DNA of 43,589 bases from Chitinispirillales bacterium. GTDB taxonomy: Bacteria > Fibrobacterota > Chitinivibrionia > Chitinivibrionales > Chitinispirillaceae. Below are positions 36,439 through 43,589 of the stretch, one piece after another. The stretch lies in contig JAITCM010000033.1 in the NCBI GenBank assembly GCA_031283085.1, forward strand, positions 1-43,589, read 5' to 3'. The position numbers and the translations under genes are program-made. Within the stretch, counting starts at the first letter, position 1. Every line of letters starts with the position of its first letter. Below the pieces are notes generated by a model. It ran no database searches, was not told the DNA's origin, and saw nothing but the letters and a program-made list of their open reading frames with translations.

Positions 36439-37934
36439 AAGTCACTTTAGTCGGAGCCGGTCCCGGAAGCATTGGCCTGTTGACCGTTAAGGGCCTTGAA
36501 ACGTTACAACGCGCCGACGTCGTGCTGTATGACCGCTTTGTAAGCGGCGACATTCTTGCCGTAATTCCCGATTCCGCCGAAATGATAAACGTCGGAAAAT
36601 ACGCGGGCAACCATCCCGTGCCGCAGAATGTCATTAATAATCTCCTGTTGGAAAAAGCGCGGCAGGGCAAAAATGTGGTCAGATTAAAAGGCGGCGACCC
36701 GTTTGTCTTCGCCCGCGGCGGGGAGGAGTTAGAATTTCTATCGGAGAACAATATCCCCTTTGAAGTCGTGCCCGGCGTTACCTCCGCTGTCGCCGCGGCC
36801 GCTTACGCGGGAATTCCGCTAACGCACAGGGATTGCGCGTCGTCCTTTCATGTGATAACAGCCCACGCCAAAAATAACGAAGCGCTTAACATCAATTTTG
36901 ACGCGCTCGTGAAATTAGACGGCACATTAATATTTTTGATGGGGGTTTCGGTAATCGATATTATCTGCGAAAGATGTATTAATGCCGGTATGGACAAGGA
37001 TATGCCCGCCGCCATAGTGGAGAACGCAGCCGTGAATTCACAGCGTAAATTTTTGGGGACGATTACCGCCTTGCCCGAAATAGTCCGCGCGAATAACGTT
37101 AAATCGCCAGCCGTTATCATCATCGGCAAAGTATGTCAATTCTCAACCCGCTGCGACTGGTTCGGTCAAAAATATTTGCCGTTACGCGGCAAACGCGTTG
37201 TTGTAACGCGGGTCAAACATGGTATGTCCGAATTAATTGATAATCTTAGAGAACTCGGCTGCTATGTTGTAGAAATACCGTGTTTAAGAATCGCGCCGCT
37301 TACCGGTTCCGGCAGCGCGTTGGAAAAGAGTTTGAAAAATATAAAAGGCTATTCATGGCTTATTTTCACAAGTTGCGCCGGCGTTAATGTATTTTTCGAT
37401 TACCTTATTGATACCTGTATCGATATAAGGGAACTAAGCGGCGTTAGAATCGCCTGCGTAGGGGCTGGAACCGAAAAGGAGCTAAACAAGCGCGGAATTA
37501 CGGTTGATTATGTTCCCGCCGAATACAACGGGGCGGCGTTGGCGCACGGGTTGGCGGAACTTGTAAAGGACGGCGAAAGAGCGCTTATTCTCAGGGCGAA
37601 AGACGGGGATAAGGAATTAACGCGCTTATTGATTGATGCCGGAATAGATTTTGACGATGTCCCTGTTTACGAAAAAGTCAAAGACACTGCGGTTGTAAGC
37701 ATAGATGCCGACGCAATCGCCGATAACAAATTTGATTTCGCCGCGTTCACAAGCCCGTCCGCCGTGGAATGTTTTGCCGAAGTTGCGGTGTGTGCAAATT
37801 TTAGCGAGATAAAGGCCGTCTGTATCGGAGAGAAGACTGCGGCGGCGGCAATGTCATACGGTATGGACGTTTATGTTTCGACTGATGCAACAGCGGAGAG
37901 TATGGTGGAAAAAATAAAGGAGCTAAGCGCGTAA
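36435..37934 (+). CDS. cobA-hemD: Uroporphyrinogen-III methyltransferase / uroporphyrinogen-III synthase fusion
   Basis: A 499-residue bifunctional enzyme. Residues 1-245 are the SAM-dependent methyltransferase (GAGPGSIGLLTVKG, VVRLKGGDPFVFARGGEE, PGVTSAVAAAAYAGIPLTHR) that makes precorrin-2. Residues about 255-499 are the HemD-type synthase, with KRVVVTRVKHG at its start, IFTSCAGVNVFF and FAAFTSPSAVECF. Such CobA-HemD fusions are common in clostridia and other anaerobes. With sirC and hemC it forms a compact siroheme module. It starts in an ATGA overlap with hemC. Confidence 0.94.
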   Translation: MKVTLVGAGPGSIGLLTVKGLETLQRADVVLYDRFVSGDILAVIPDSAEMINVGKYAGNHPVPQNVINNLLLEKARQGKNVVRLKGGDPFVFARGGEELEFLSENNIPFEVVPGVTSAVAAAAYAGIPLTHRDCASSFHVITAHAKNNEALNINFDALVKLDGTLIFLMGVSVIDIICERCINAGMDKDMPAAIVENAAVNSQRKFLGTITALPEIVRANNVKSPAVIIIGKVCQFSTRCDWFGQKYLPLRGKRVVVTRVKHGMSELIDNLRELGCYVVEIPCLRIAPLTGSGSALEKSLKNIKGYSWLIFTSCAGVNVFFDYLIDTCIDIRELSGVRIACVGAGTEKELNKRGITVDYVPAEYNGAALAHGLAELVKDGERALILRAKDGDKELTRLLIDAGIDFDDVPVYEKVKDTAVVSIDADAIADNKFDFAAFTSPSAVECFAEVAVCANFSEIKAVCIGEKTAAAAMSYGMDVYVSTDATAESMVEKIKELSA

Positions 37935-37935
37935 T

Positions 37936-38916
37936 ATGAAAACAGGGACACGCAGGCTGCGCGGCAACGAAACGTTACGGCGGATGGTTCGTGAGACGCG
38001 GGTTTCCGGCGATTCCCTTGTTTACCCCCTGTTCATACGGGAGGGCAGCGGCATTGAGGAGGAACTGCCCTCGCTTCCCGGACAGGCGCGATACAGCCCC
38101 GACACCGTTGCTAAAGGTATTGACACGGCGCTAAACGCCGGGGCGCGCTCATTCTTATTATTCGGCATACCGGAAACCAAAGATGAGCGCGGTAGCGGCG
38201 CCTGTGATGACGACGGCGTTATTCAACAGGCGCTTAGAAATATTAAACGGGCTTTTGGGGACGCCGCTTACCTCATCACCGACGTCTGCCTGTGCGAATA
38301 CACAACGCACGGGCACTGCGGATTGATTCGCGGCGGCGCGGTTGACAACGACGCCACGCTGCCGCTCCTTTCGCGAACAGCCGTTTCCCACGCCCGCTCC
38401 GGCGCCGATATGGTCGCCCCCTCCGCCATGATGGACGGAACCGTCGCCGCCGTAAGAGCCGCCCTTGACGCGGAGGGATTTAAGGGCATTCCCATAATGA
38501 GCTACGCCGCGAAATACGCCTCCGCGTTCTACGGCCCGTTCCGCGAGGCCGCCGGCTCCGCCCCCAGGTTTGGGGACAGAAAGACTTATCAGATGGATTA
38601 TCATAACGGCAAGGAAGCCTTGAAACGGATAGAGATTGACATTGGTGAGGGGGCGGATATCGTAATCGTAAAACCGGCTTTGCCGTGCCTTGACATAATT
38701 CATACCGCGTCGCAACGGATAAAGCTGCCGATAGCCGGATACAGCGTCAGCGGCGAGTACGCGATGATTAAAGCGGCGGCGGCTCGCGGGTTTATTGACG
38801 AATACAATACAATGTGCGAAAGCGCGGTGGCCGTTTTCCGCGCCGGGGCGGATATTTTGATTACATACTTCGCCAAAGAATTAGCCGGGGCAATTAGAAA
38901 AGGGGATATAGGGTGA
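37936..38916 (+). CDS. hemB: Porphobilinogen synthase (delta-aminolevulinate dehydratase)
   Basis: Condenses two aminolevulinate molecules. The 326-residue enzyme is of the zinc-dependent kind: C118, C120 and C128 in DVCLCEYTTHGHCG bind the catalytic metal. Schiff-base lysines are K193 (SYAAKYASAFYGPFR) and K246 (IVIVKPALPCLD). Length is normal. The ATG is one base after the cobA-hemD stop. Confidence 0.96.
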   Translation: MKTGTRRLRGNETLRRMVRETRVSGDSLVYPLFIREGSGIEEELPSLPGQARYSPDTVAKGIDTALNAGARSFLLFGIPETKDERGSGACDDDGVIQQALRNIKRAFGDAAYLITDVCLCEYTTHGHCGLIRGGAVDNDATLPLLSRTAVSHARSGADMVAPSAMMDGTVAAVRAALDAEGFKGIPIMSYAAKYASAFYGPFREAAGSAPRFGDRKTYQMDYHNGKEALKRIEIDIGEGADIVIVKPALPCLDIIHTASQRIKLPIAGYSVSGEYAMIKAAAARGFIDEYNTMCESAVAVFRAGADILITYFAKELAGAIRKGDIG

Positions 38917-38994
38917 AATAAATATAAGTATTAGCAAACTGTTGCTGTTGACGTATTAAACGAATTTTATTTAAAGACAACGAATAGGGAATAT

Positions 38995-40311
38995 ATGACG
39001 AACGCCCAATCAATGCCCAACCGGTCAAAATCGTTATTCGAACGCGCCGTTCAAATCATCCCCGGCGGGGTGAACAGCCCCGTGCGCGCCTTTAAGGCCG
39101 TGGGCGGGAATCCATTATTTATCGATAAAGCCGACGGTTCAAAAATCTATGACGCGGATGGCAACGAATATATCGACTACGTATGTTCGTGGGGGGCATT
39201 GATATTGGGGCATAATAACGCGGCAATACGAGATGCGGCAATAACCGCCGCTCAAAGGGGAATGAGCTTCGGCGCGCCGACCGAGGCGGAGGTAAAATTA
39301 GCGGAAAAAATCGTGTCGTTTATACCCGGCCTTGAAATGGTACGGATGGTGAATTCCGGCACGGAGGCGGTGATGAGCGCCCTGCGGCTCGCCCGCGCCC
39401 GCACGGGGCGGCGGAAGGTAATCAAGTTTGAGGGGTGTTACCACGGGCACGCGGACGCTATGCTTGTCAAGGCCGGTTCCGGCGCGCTCACGACAGGCGT
39501 TCCCGACAGCGCCGGCGTATCGGAGAACATTGCCGGAGACACGCTTGTCGCTTCGTATAATGATTTGGCGGGGGTCGATGAACTCTTGAGGAAACGCGAC
39601 GTCGCCTGCGTGATTGTGGAGCCTGTGGCCGCGAATATGGGCGTCGTCTTGCCCAAAGAGGGATTTTTAAGCGGGCTGAAGAATCTGTGCGGCGCGTACG
39701 GCGCTCTGCTGGTATTCGACGAGGTGATTACCGGTTTCCGTCTTTGCAAAGGCGGCGCCTATGAGTACTGCGGCGTCGCGGCCGATTTGGTAACCTACGG
39801 CAAAATTATCGGCGGCGGGATGCCGGTGGGGGCCTACGGCGGCAAAAGAGAGATTATGGAACTCGTCGCCCCCGACGGCCCCGTCTATCAGGCCGGGACG
39901 CTTTCGGGCAACCCCGTCGCGATGGCGGCGGGGCTTGCCGCGCTTACCGCCCTCGAAAATCAGGAGGTCTACGACCGTATCGACAGGATGGGCGAAAGAT
40001 TGGCCGCCGGGCTCTCCGAAATAACGCGGCGGTATAAAGTGAAAGCCCGCGTGAATCGGGCGGGCTCGCTCGTCTGCCTGTTCTTCGGGATTGATAGCGC
40101 CGATGACTGTAAATCCGTTAAAAAAGCGGACACGGAGCGTTACGCCCGATATTTCCACGCTATGTTGAGCGCCGGCGCCTGCCTCGCCCCGTCGCAGTTT
40201 GAGGCGATGTTCGTCTCTTACGCCCATACGGAAAATGATATTGACGAGACGCTGGACAGGGCGGAAACGGCGATGCGGCGGGTCATACCGCGGGCGGCGG
40301 CTCCGTTGTAG
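38995..40311 (+). CDS. hemL: Glutamate-1-semialdehyde 2,1-aminomutase
   Basis: PLP enzyme that isomerises glutamate-1-semialdehyde to aminolevulinate, the substrate of HemB. The 438-residue protein shows PGGVNSPVRAF, VNSGTEAVMSALRLAR, the PLP aspartate D242 in FDEVITGFR and the Schiff-base lysine K270 in TYGKIIGGGMPVGAYGG. Length is standard. It lies 78 bases after hemB; TTGACG at 38948-38953 could be part of its own promoter, but no good -10 box follows at a proper distance. Its last 29 bases overlap the convergent FISUMP gene. Confidence 0.96.
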   Translation: MTNAQSMPNRSKSLFERAVQIIPGGVNSPVRAFKAVGGNPLFIDKADGSKIYDADGNEYIDYVCSWGALILGHNNAAIRDAAITAAQRGMSFGAPTEAEVKLAEKIVSFIPGLEMVRMVNSGTEAVMSALRLARARTGRRKVIKFEGCYHGHADAMLVKAGSGALTTGVPDSAGVSENIAGDTLVASYNDLAGVDELLRKRDVACVIVEPVAANMGVVLPKEGFLSGLKNLCGAYGALLVFDEVITGFRLCKGGAYEYCGVAADLVTYGKIIGGGMPVGAYGGKREIMELVAPDGPVYQAGTLSGNPVAMAAGLAALTALENQEVYDRIDRMGERLAAGLSEITRRYKVKARVNRAGSLVCLFFGIDSADDCKSVKKADTERYARYFHAMLSAGACLAPSQFEAMFVSYAHTENDIDETLDRAETAMRRVIPRAAAPL

Positions 40312-41209
40312 ACGGTTCCTCCGTTGCCGGCGGTTCCGTTGAAGCCGGCGGCGCGACATCGCCCTGAATACAACGCACCGAGTGGCCGTCGCCCGGAGGG
40401 TCTAATCTGCCGTAGAACGCGCTGTTTCCGTAGACGCGCCCGTCCCCGTCCCACCAGAAGCAGCCTTGCCCGATATGGTAGAAAGCGTCGCCGTATCGAG
40501 CGCCGCCAGGCAGGGCCGAAAACCCGTAGTCGTCGGTGCCGTTTTCGCTGTTGTTCCAGCCGCCCGTCGATTTTAACTTATCGCCGGCGTTGCCGTTGGC
40601 CGTGATATTCACTAATTTTACAAGTATGTCCCATTCCTCGCGGGTAGGCAGGCGCCACCCCGCCGGGCAGACCGACGGCGCCGTGTTCCAATCGTACAGA
40701 CGCCCGTATTGAGCGCAGTTGGAGTTATCGTTCCCATAACAGCAAGAACCGCTTGGGGTTTCATAATTCAGGTTCTCCGCCATCCAAACCTGTTCGGATA
40801 TCTTTATGTTTTTGTACTTCTTGCCGTCACGGTTATCCACAAAGGACGAGGCGCCGGATTTTATTTTAAAACGATTCCTGTCTACGAAATTCGCGCTCGT
40901 GCTATCGTCATAATCAAGGGTAAGCCGGGCATCCGCCGCCGAAAAACCGCAGCCGAAATCAAAGTCGGTGGAGCGCATTATAAAGCGCCCGTTGTTAGCC
41001 ATCCACATAACGGCGCCGCCGTTGAACGAGCCCGTGCCGTTCTTAAAGAGTTCAATATCTAAGGGTTTACCCTCCGTAGCCCCGCTGATATGTACCCAGT
41101 GCCCCACCAGTTCCGACGGATTGTCGCGCCCGCACCCGAACAAACCGATTGCCCCGAACACCGCCGCCGACAACAACGCCCGTACGCAGTACCGAGTAAA
41201 GAAATTCAT
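40283..41209 (-). CDS. FISUMP-domain lipoprotein
   Basis: A 308-residue exported protein on the minus strand. The signal peptide ends in GLFGC with C26 as the lipid-bearing cysteine. Residues about 30-115 form a variable domain with paired cysteines, and about 125-285 match the Fibrobacter major paralogous (FISUMP) pattern: DNRDGKKYKNIKISEQVWMA, ENLNYETPSGSCCYGND, CAQYGRLYDWNTA, VCPAGWRLPTREEWDIL, GFSALPGGARY and HSVRCIQ. A Pro/Thr/Glu tail ends it. Function of such domains is unknown; surface or glycan binding has been supposed. GGAGGGG precedes the start on its strand. The tail is encoded partly over the hemL 3' end. It is the main taxonomic clue in the window. Confidence 0.9.
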   Translation of the reverse strand: MNFFTRYCVRALLSAAVFGAIGLFGCGRDNPSELVGHWVHISGATEGKPLDIELFKNGTGSFNGGAVMWMANNGRFIMRSTDFDFGCGFSAADARLTLDYDDSTSANFVDRNRFKIKSGASSFVDNRDGKKYKNIKISEQVWMAENLNYETPSGSCCYGNDNSNCAQYGRLYDWNTAPSVCPAGWRLPTREEWDILVKLVNITANGNAGDKLKSTGGWNNSENGTDDYGFSALPGGARYGDAFYHIGQGCFWWDGDGRVYGNSAFYGRLDPPGDGHSVRCIQGDVAPPASTEPPATEEPSTTEPPPAV

Positions 41210-41316
41210 AACCCCTCCTGAAAAGTTGTTTTTACACAGCTCAAACGATTTTAGGTAACAGATAATAAATTTAATAAAAGGAGATTTGAAAAGTCAATAA
41301 AAGATTTAAAATCTTT

Positions 41317-41513
41317 CACTGCCGTCCCATAGAAAAATAAGGCTCTTCAGGGTTTATGGCGGGAATGGGCATTCATGGTAAAGGCGTTTTTGGATTTTGA
41401 CGTTAGCGTATCGCTTTTAGGGCGCACCCCACCGGTGGCGAAGCCACCGAGCCTAGGGGTGCGGCGCTCGGTAGAACTAAAATAAAAATGTGTTAACCCG
41501 GTCAAATATATTA
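41317..41513 (-). repeat. Partial inverted copy of the terminal-repeat element
   Basis: The 345-base gap 41210-41554 is mainly this element. Its left end CACTGCCGTCCCATA (41317-41331) followed by GAAAAATAAGG matches, in reverse complement, the right end of the element closing at 43589. Its other side, 41479-41513, matches the reverse complement of 43233-43267 at 33 of 35 positions. Between them lie nested hairpins CGCACCCC/GGGGTGCG (41423-41430 and 41456-41463) around CGGTGGC/GCCACCG (41433-41439 and 41443-41449). No transposase is present. The second terminal repeat seems to be missing. Confidence 0.65.
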
Positions 41514-41554
41514 CATTTCATTGGAAGCCGGGTTTAAGGCAAAGGAGGGTTGTT

Positions 41555-42460
41555 ATGGCGGTAGCGGCGTTAATGGCGCTCGCCGCGATGTTTCTGGCAT
41601 CGTGCGAATCGGGGCACAAATCAACGGACGGCAAAAGCGCCTGCGTCGGCGCCGATACGCTTTTTTATCACCGGCTGCGGGGCGACCTGTACAAAATTGC
41701 CGGGAAAGAGCGCTGCCCGAATCAACTCAATCGATTAACGGAATTAACGGACTCCGCCAGGTTGACATCACCCGATACGGCTCATTCGGTAACGGTAAGC
41801 GACTCCGACGGGACGCCATACGCGCTGGGTATCGGGCTGCCGTATCATTTTGACCGCAACCGCTCATACCCGTTAATAATATACCTGCACGGGGGAATCG
41901 GCACCGACATATCCACCAAAGGCGAGCGGGCGTGGGAGATGCTCGGCGGGCTTCGGGACAGTATCGACGTTATCATAGCCAGCCCGTCCGGGAACCGCTT
42001 CGCCCAATGGTGGACGCCGCGCGGGATGGGGCGGATAATTCACGCGGTACGTTACGTCAATACCGTTTATAACATTGTTCCCGGCAAAATATTCTTAGCC
42101 GGCGTAAGCGACGGCGCGACCGGCTGCTACGCTTTCGCTTCGGCCGCGGGCGGCGACGGACCGTTCGCCGGGTTCTTCGCCGTATCCGGCTTCGGCGGGA
42201 TGCTGCCGCGCCTGGGAGTACGGCTGTCGATTGACAATTTGAGAAAACGGCCGATATATAATGTTAACGGCGGGAAGGACCGCCTGTATCCCATAGAGGC
42301 GGTAAACGGTTTTATCGAGTATTTGCGCGGGGAAGGGGTTCCCGTTACGAACAGGACTTATCCCGACGAGGAGCACGGGTTCGACTACAGGGAGCGCGAG
42401 TATTCGGAGCTTGCGGAGAGAATCAGAGGCTGGTCTTCGCGGGACTCAACATCCCGATAA
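41555..42460 (+). CDS. Esterase-like alpha/beta-hydrolase lipoprotein
   Basis: A 301-residue lipoprotein hydrolase of the polyhydroxybutyrate-depolymerase/feruloyl-esterase-like kind. The lipobox LASC ends at C17, although the leader MAVAALMALAAMF lacks the usual basic residues. The oxyanion segment is YLHGGIG (about 110-116), the nucleophile S185 in GVSDGATG, and the likely acid and base are D242 (NGGKDRLYP) and H274 (DEEHGFDY). It is predicted to act on ester bonds outside the inner membrane, for example on plant polymers; the substrate is unproved. A good AAAGGAGGG Shine-Dalgarno precedes the ATG. It lies between two opposed repeat copies and may have moved with them. Confidence 0.8.
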   Translation: MAVAALMALAAMFLASCESGHKSTDGKSACVGADTLFYHRLRGDLYKIAGKERCPNQLNRLTELTDSARLTSPDTAHSVTVSDSDGTPYALGIGLPYHFDRNRSYPLIIYLHGGIGTDISTKGERAWEMLGGLRDSIDVIIASPSGNRFAQWWTPRGMGRIIHAVRYVNTVYNIVPGKIFLAGVSDGATGCYAFASAAGGDGPFAGFFAVSGFGGMLPRLGVRLSIDNLRKRPIYNVNGGKDRLYPIEAVNGFIEYLRGEGVPVTNRTYPDEEHGFDYREREYSELAERIRGWSSRDSTSR

Positions 42461-42482
42461 TACTCATCGACAATACGTATAG

Positions 42483-43235
42483 GAGTTTGCAGATGAGATA
42501 GATAGATGGGATGGGAGGCATAACAGGTTATTTGATATTGGACGTACGTCTGAATCACTTAGAAGTATTGGTATGAAAGATAGTGCAATTAAGTGGCATG
42601 GTGCTAAAATTACAAGTATTTTGAATAAACATAGTGGAATGACAAAGGATATTATAAAACAAGTACCAAATGCTTTAGAAGACCCGATTATTGTGTTAAA
42701 ATCACAGACGTCTGATTCCCGAATTGTGATGCTTGGGGAAGTTTATGATAAATATGGGGCTCCAGTACTTGTTGCATTAGAGTTGATGCCCACTAATAGA
42801 AAAGGGTTGCTGATAGATACAAGTATAATTGTAAGTGCATATGGTAAGGATTCTGATATGGCTAAGTTTATTGAACGTAGCGAGGTTTTATATATTAGCA
42901 CAGATAAAAAAAGGACCACTCAATGGTTTCAGGGATTACGGCTCCAATTGCTTTCATATGAAACTATTTGTGGTCCTATTGGCAAAATAACATATTCGGG
43001 CAACCAAATCAATATTTCTGGTGTCCCATTTTCACAGCTATCGCAAAACCTTGCGGCCAATTCGGCCCCCAGGCCTTATTTTTCTAGTGTTGGTAGCTCT
43101 ACTGACCACCACAATACTAATATAATACAATCTTCAGAGAAAAGCAAGAAAAAAAATCACTACCGTCCCATATGTAATCCCAAGCGTTCCCAAACCGCCG
43201 TAGATAGCGTCAAAAAGCCATATATTTCAATATAA
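42483..43235 (+). pseudogene. Fragment of a phage MuF-C-like toxin domain
   Basis: The frame is open from 42483, after a TAG, with its first ATG at 42573 (220 residues to 43235). Sequence before that ATG already fits the domain (LFDIGRTSESLRSIG), so the ATG is internal and the true gene body is missing. The rest (ILNKHSGMTKDIIKQVPNAL, EDPIIVLKSQTSDSRIVML, DTSIIVSAYG, SEVLYIS, QGLRLQL) resembles C-terminal domains of MuF phage proteins, thought to be toxins. At 43158 the frame enters the terminal repeat of the following element, so the last 26 residues are not original. It is very AT-rich compared with neighbours, consistent with phage or plasmid origin. I am fairly sure of the fragment status, less of the family. 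Confidence 0.6.
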
Positions 43236-43589
43236 TATGTTTGACCGAGTTAACACATTTTTATTTTCAACGCTATGTCTTTGCGTAAGTGTTAAACGCC
43301 GCGCAGCGGCGTTACGCCGGCGGTTTTACCGCCGAGCCATTAACCGGGGGTTTTAACCCCCGGTAGCGTAACGCTCGCTCCATCTCAAAGTCCCGCCAGG
43401 GACGACACAATTGTTTTTATCTAACCTCAAATAAAGTGTCGTCCCTGGCGGGACTTTTTAGCTTCACGGCATCCCCTAACCGGCGGTTAAAACCGCCGGT
43501 TAATAGAGTAACGTCCCTAGCGGGACTTTCCGCAATTCCAATTATTAACAATTCCACGAGCGCCTTTATTTTCATATGGGACGGTAGTG
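43158..43589. mobile_element. 432-bp non-autonomous element with 17-bp terminal inverted repeats
   Basis: CACTACCGTCCCATATG at 43158-43174 is the exact reverse complement of 43573-43589, the last bases of the window. The interior has no credible gene but a string of hairpins: AACGCCGC/GCGGCGTT (43295-43302 and 43306-43313), GGCGGT/ACCGCC (43319-43324 and 43328-43333), ACCGGGGGTT/AACCCCCGGT (43343-43352 and 43355-43364), a long 22-bp pair (43387-43408 and 43436-43457) and TAACCGGCGGTT/AACCGCCGGTTA (43477-43488 and 43491-43502). Its left end interrupts the toxin-domain frame. This suits a MITE-like element mobilised in trans; the end could also be that of a larger insertion sequence continuing past the window. 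Confidence 0.65.
43387..43457. repeat. Perfect 22-bp inverted repeat with a 27-base loop
   Basis: The left arm (43387-43408) begins AAAGTCCCGCCAGGGACG and the right arm (43436-43457) is its exact reverse complement ending GGCGGGACTTT. A third, imperfect piece, CGTCCCTAGCGGGACTTT, follows at about 43512-43529. The loop is AT-rich. It is the strongest structure inside the terminal-repeat element. Confidence 0.75.

Noticed and set aside
35054-38916. A full heme pathway
   Set aside because: No uroporphyrinogen decarboxylase, coproporphyrinogen oxidase or ferrochelatase gene is in the window; only the route to siroheme is supported here.
41521-41853. Plus-strand frame overlapping the esterase start
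   Set aside because: Different frame from the esterase with no motif; the esterase lipobox and catalytic set decide.
43295-43502. Possible CRISPR array from the regularly spaced hairpins at the right end
   Set aside because: The hairpins differ from one another in sequence and spacing, with no repeat-spacer pattern and no cas gene.

Overview
The window looks like a chromosomal stretch from a Gram-negative, probably anaerobic gut-type bacterium of the Fibrobacterota or a close relative. The best pointer is a lipoprotein at 40283-41209 (minus strand) with a FISUMP-type domain, the paralogous family named after Fibrobacter succinogenes. Lipobox signal peptides on exported proteins also indicate an outer-membraned cell. 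Most genes are GC-rich and lie on the plus strand in tightly coupled operons. Two stretches, about 30500-31000 and 42480-43160, are visibly AT-rich and look foreign.

Layout. (1) 196-6686 is the classical fatty-acid and phospholipid cluster rpmF-plsX-fabH-fabD-fabG-acpP-fabF-rnc. (2) 6825-9141 holds an acyl-CoA dehydrogenase and a geranylgeranyl-reductase-like flavoprotein. (3) 9402-15121 holds thioredoxin, a B12-binding-type radical SAM protein, a membrane family 2 glycosyltransferase, a phosphohexomutase and an exported protein of unknown function. (4) 15245-27443 is a sulfate assimilation run: a sigma-70-like promoter, a sulfate ABC transporter (sbp-cysT-cysW-cysA), APS reductase-like aprA-aprB, ATP sulfurylase cysD, a CysN-sulfite reductase fusion, a TusA-like protein, a ThiS-like sulfur carrier, a ThiF/MoeB-like activating enzyme, a JAMM peptidase and a response-regulator diguanylate cyclase. 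(5) 27589-33597 is a defence island: a broken Type ISP restriction-modification gene with a MntA/HepT toxin-antitoxin pair between its halves (HepT carries a nonsense codon), then an AAA ATPase plus DUF4276-type pair. (6) 33759-40311 holds the tetrapyrrole genes hemA-sirC-hemC-cobA/hemD-hemB-hemL, sufficient to reach siroheme. (7) 40283-43589 holds the FISUMP lipoprotein, an esterase-like lipoprotein, a fragment of a MuF-C-like toxin domain, and two opposed copies of an element with terminal inverted repeats.

How the parts fit. Sulfate is imported, activated by CysDN, reduced to sulfite by AprAB and to sulfide by the siroheme domain fused to CysN. The TusA/ThiS/ThiF/JAMM set probably turns reduced sulfur into a protein thiocarboxylate for cysteine or methionine synthesis. 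The tetrapyrrole operon can supply the siroheme, and the defence island now separates these two related loci.

Intergenic regions carry two dispersed palindromic repeat families. Family A is short copies built around a CGAAGCCAATCC core. Family B is strings of consecutive perfect hairpins whose arms differ between copies while the flanks are conserved. No tRNA, rRNA or CRISPR array was recognised.
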